Source: Nocardia sp. NBC_00403
Lineage (GTDB): Bacteria; Actinomycetota; Actinomycetes; Mycobacteriales; Mycobacteriaceae
Reading direction: 5' to 3'
Length of the DNA stretch: 64,000 nt
Assembly (NCBI RefSeq): GCF_036046055.1
Contig: NZ_CP107939.1
Coordinates: 7,068,001-7,132,000, forward strand
The stretch's first letter is position 1, and each line of letters opens with the position of its first letter. Positions 63,434 to 64,000 of the stretch are shown here, piece after piece. A model generated the notes under the pieces. The model had not been told where the DNA came from. It saw nothing but the letters and a program-made list of their open reading frames with translations, and ran no database searches. The translations under genes were made by a program, and so were the position numbers.

Positions 63434-64000
63434 GTGACGAACGAAACCTCGCTAGGCGTGTCGGACATCACGATGGGCGCGAAGTGGCAACCGGACGTTC
63501 TCGGCGCGGGCTACGAGCAGCGGACCCTGGCGTTCGGCCCCGATCCCGACGGCGAGGGTGACGCGGTGGCCACATTGGTCAAATACACCCCGGATTCCGG
63601 CGCCGCGGCCACCGAGCTCGCGGTGCTGTATGTGCACGGCTTCACCGACTACTTCTTCCAGCAGCATCTCGCCGAGCACTTCGCCGGGCGCGGGCACCAG
63701 TTCTATGCCCTGGACCTGCGCAAGTGCGGACGCTCGCTCCGCGATGGGCAGACACCGCACTACGTCACCGATCTTGCGCTCTACGACGCCGAGCTCAACG
63801 AGTCGCTGCGCATCGTGCGCGAGGAGACCGGTGGCGAGGTGCTGCTCGTCGCGCACTCCACCGGTGGGCTGATCGTGCCGCTGTGGCTGGACCGGCTGAA
63901 TCGGGCCAAGGGCACCGTCGCATCCGGTATCACCGGTTTGGTGCTCAACAGCCCGTGGTTCGACCTGCAGGGCCCCTCGTACTACCGGACCATCGGCACA
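63434..64000 (+). CDS. alpha/beta hydrolase (3' end outside window)
   Basis: 189 codons are visible from the GTG at 63434 (VTNETSLGVSDITMGAKWQP). Hydrolase features are LAVLYVHGFTDYFFQQHLAE, FYALDLRKCGRSLRDGQTPH, and LLVAHSTGGLIVPLWLDRLN with the nucleophile Ser; the catalytic Asp and His lie outside the window. The family is monoglyceride lipase/lysophospholipase-like. TAGATT 9 nt upstream of the GTG fits a -10 box with a leaderless or very short leader. It is divergent from mqo; Rv2854 has the same position in M. tuberculosis as recalled. Confidence 0.88.
   Translation, partial: MTNETSLGVSDITMGAKWQPDVLGAGYEQRTLAFGPDPDGEGDAVATLVKYTPDSGAAATELAVLYVHGFTDYFFQQHLAEHFAGRGHQFYALDLRKCGRSLRDGQTPHYVTDLALYDAELNESLRIVREETGGEVLLVAHSTGGLIVPLWLDRLNRAKGTVASGITGLVLNSPWFDLQGPSYYRTIGT

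Overview
The window is high-GC, densely coded actinobacterial DNA, most likely from Nocardia or a very close mycolata relative. The inference rests on gene order. The core genes (pnp, rpsO, ribF, mntR/sirR, truB, pptT, metallophosphoesterase, dinF, nrnA, rbfA, infB, ylxR, nusA, rimP, a lipoprotein and DUF4439 pair, proS, efpA-like, cysG, cobB, cobO, chelatase, elaA, mqo, alpha/beta hydrolase) follow the order I recall for the Rv2783c-Rv2854 stretch of Mycobacterium tuberculosis. GTG starts, very short leaders and F420- and cobalamin-related genes fit. No rRNA, tRNA, CRISPR array or intact mobile element was seen.

Layout. 1-5.0 kb: RNA decay and translation (pnp, rpsO), flavin synthesis (ribF) and a DtxR-type metal regulator, with a degenerate repeat patch between the last two. 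5.1-8.3 kb: accessory genes (secreted lipoprotein, EF-hand protein, DUF4345 membrane protein divergent from a TetR regulator with paired operators). 8.7-11.3 kb: truB-pptT-phosphoesterase. 11.6-16.5 kb: an unusual chaperone module, made of a lid-less Hsp70, an 864-residue multidomain partner and a divergent GrpE-like protein. 16.7-25.3 kb: the rimP-nusA-ylxR-infB-ylxP-rbfA-nrnA-dinF translation operon. 25.6-30.7 kb: Tat-type lipoprotein with a ferritin-like partner, acyl-CoA dehydrogenase, a structured intergenic element and proS. 30.9-38.4 kb: yaaA, an unknown protein, a small secreted peptide missed by length cut-offs, then a PucR regulator divergent from methylmalonate-semialdehyde dehydrogenase and an omega-aminotransferase. 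38.4-42.9 kb: two tandem EfpA-like exporters and a fused siroheme synthase.

43.0-52.1 kb is the most plastic part. It holds a Tat-targeted lipoprotein carbonic anhydrase, a secreted hydrolase and a deaminase. A gene graveyard follows: a 253-bp direct repeat 3.46 kb apart, a doxX-tail/LysR chimera, a hydrolase broken at a perfect 20-bp inverted repeat, an orphan R-S-E ADP-ribosyltransferase toxin domain and a tyrosine-recombinase fragment. Two DoxX-like paralogs close the region. 52.3-55.1 kb: a phosphotransferase and lipocalin-like pair behind a KstR-like motif, and a VOC protein. 55.4-64 kb: cobalamin genes (cobE-like, cobB, cobO, ChlI/ChlD-type chelatase), a five-copy 121-bp tandem repeat, an ElaA-type acetyltransferase, mqo and the start of an alpha/beta hydrolase.

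The main candidates for new biology are the Hsp70/GrpE-like/864-residue module, the ADP-ribosyltransferase inside the rearranged island, the 121-bp array upstream of the cobalamin chelatase, the structured element before proS, and the 59-residue secreted peptide.
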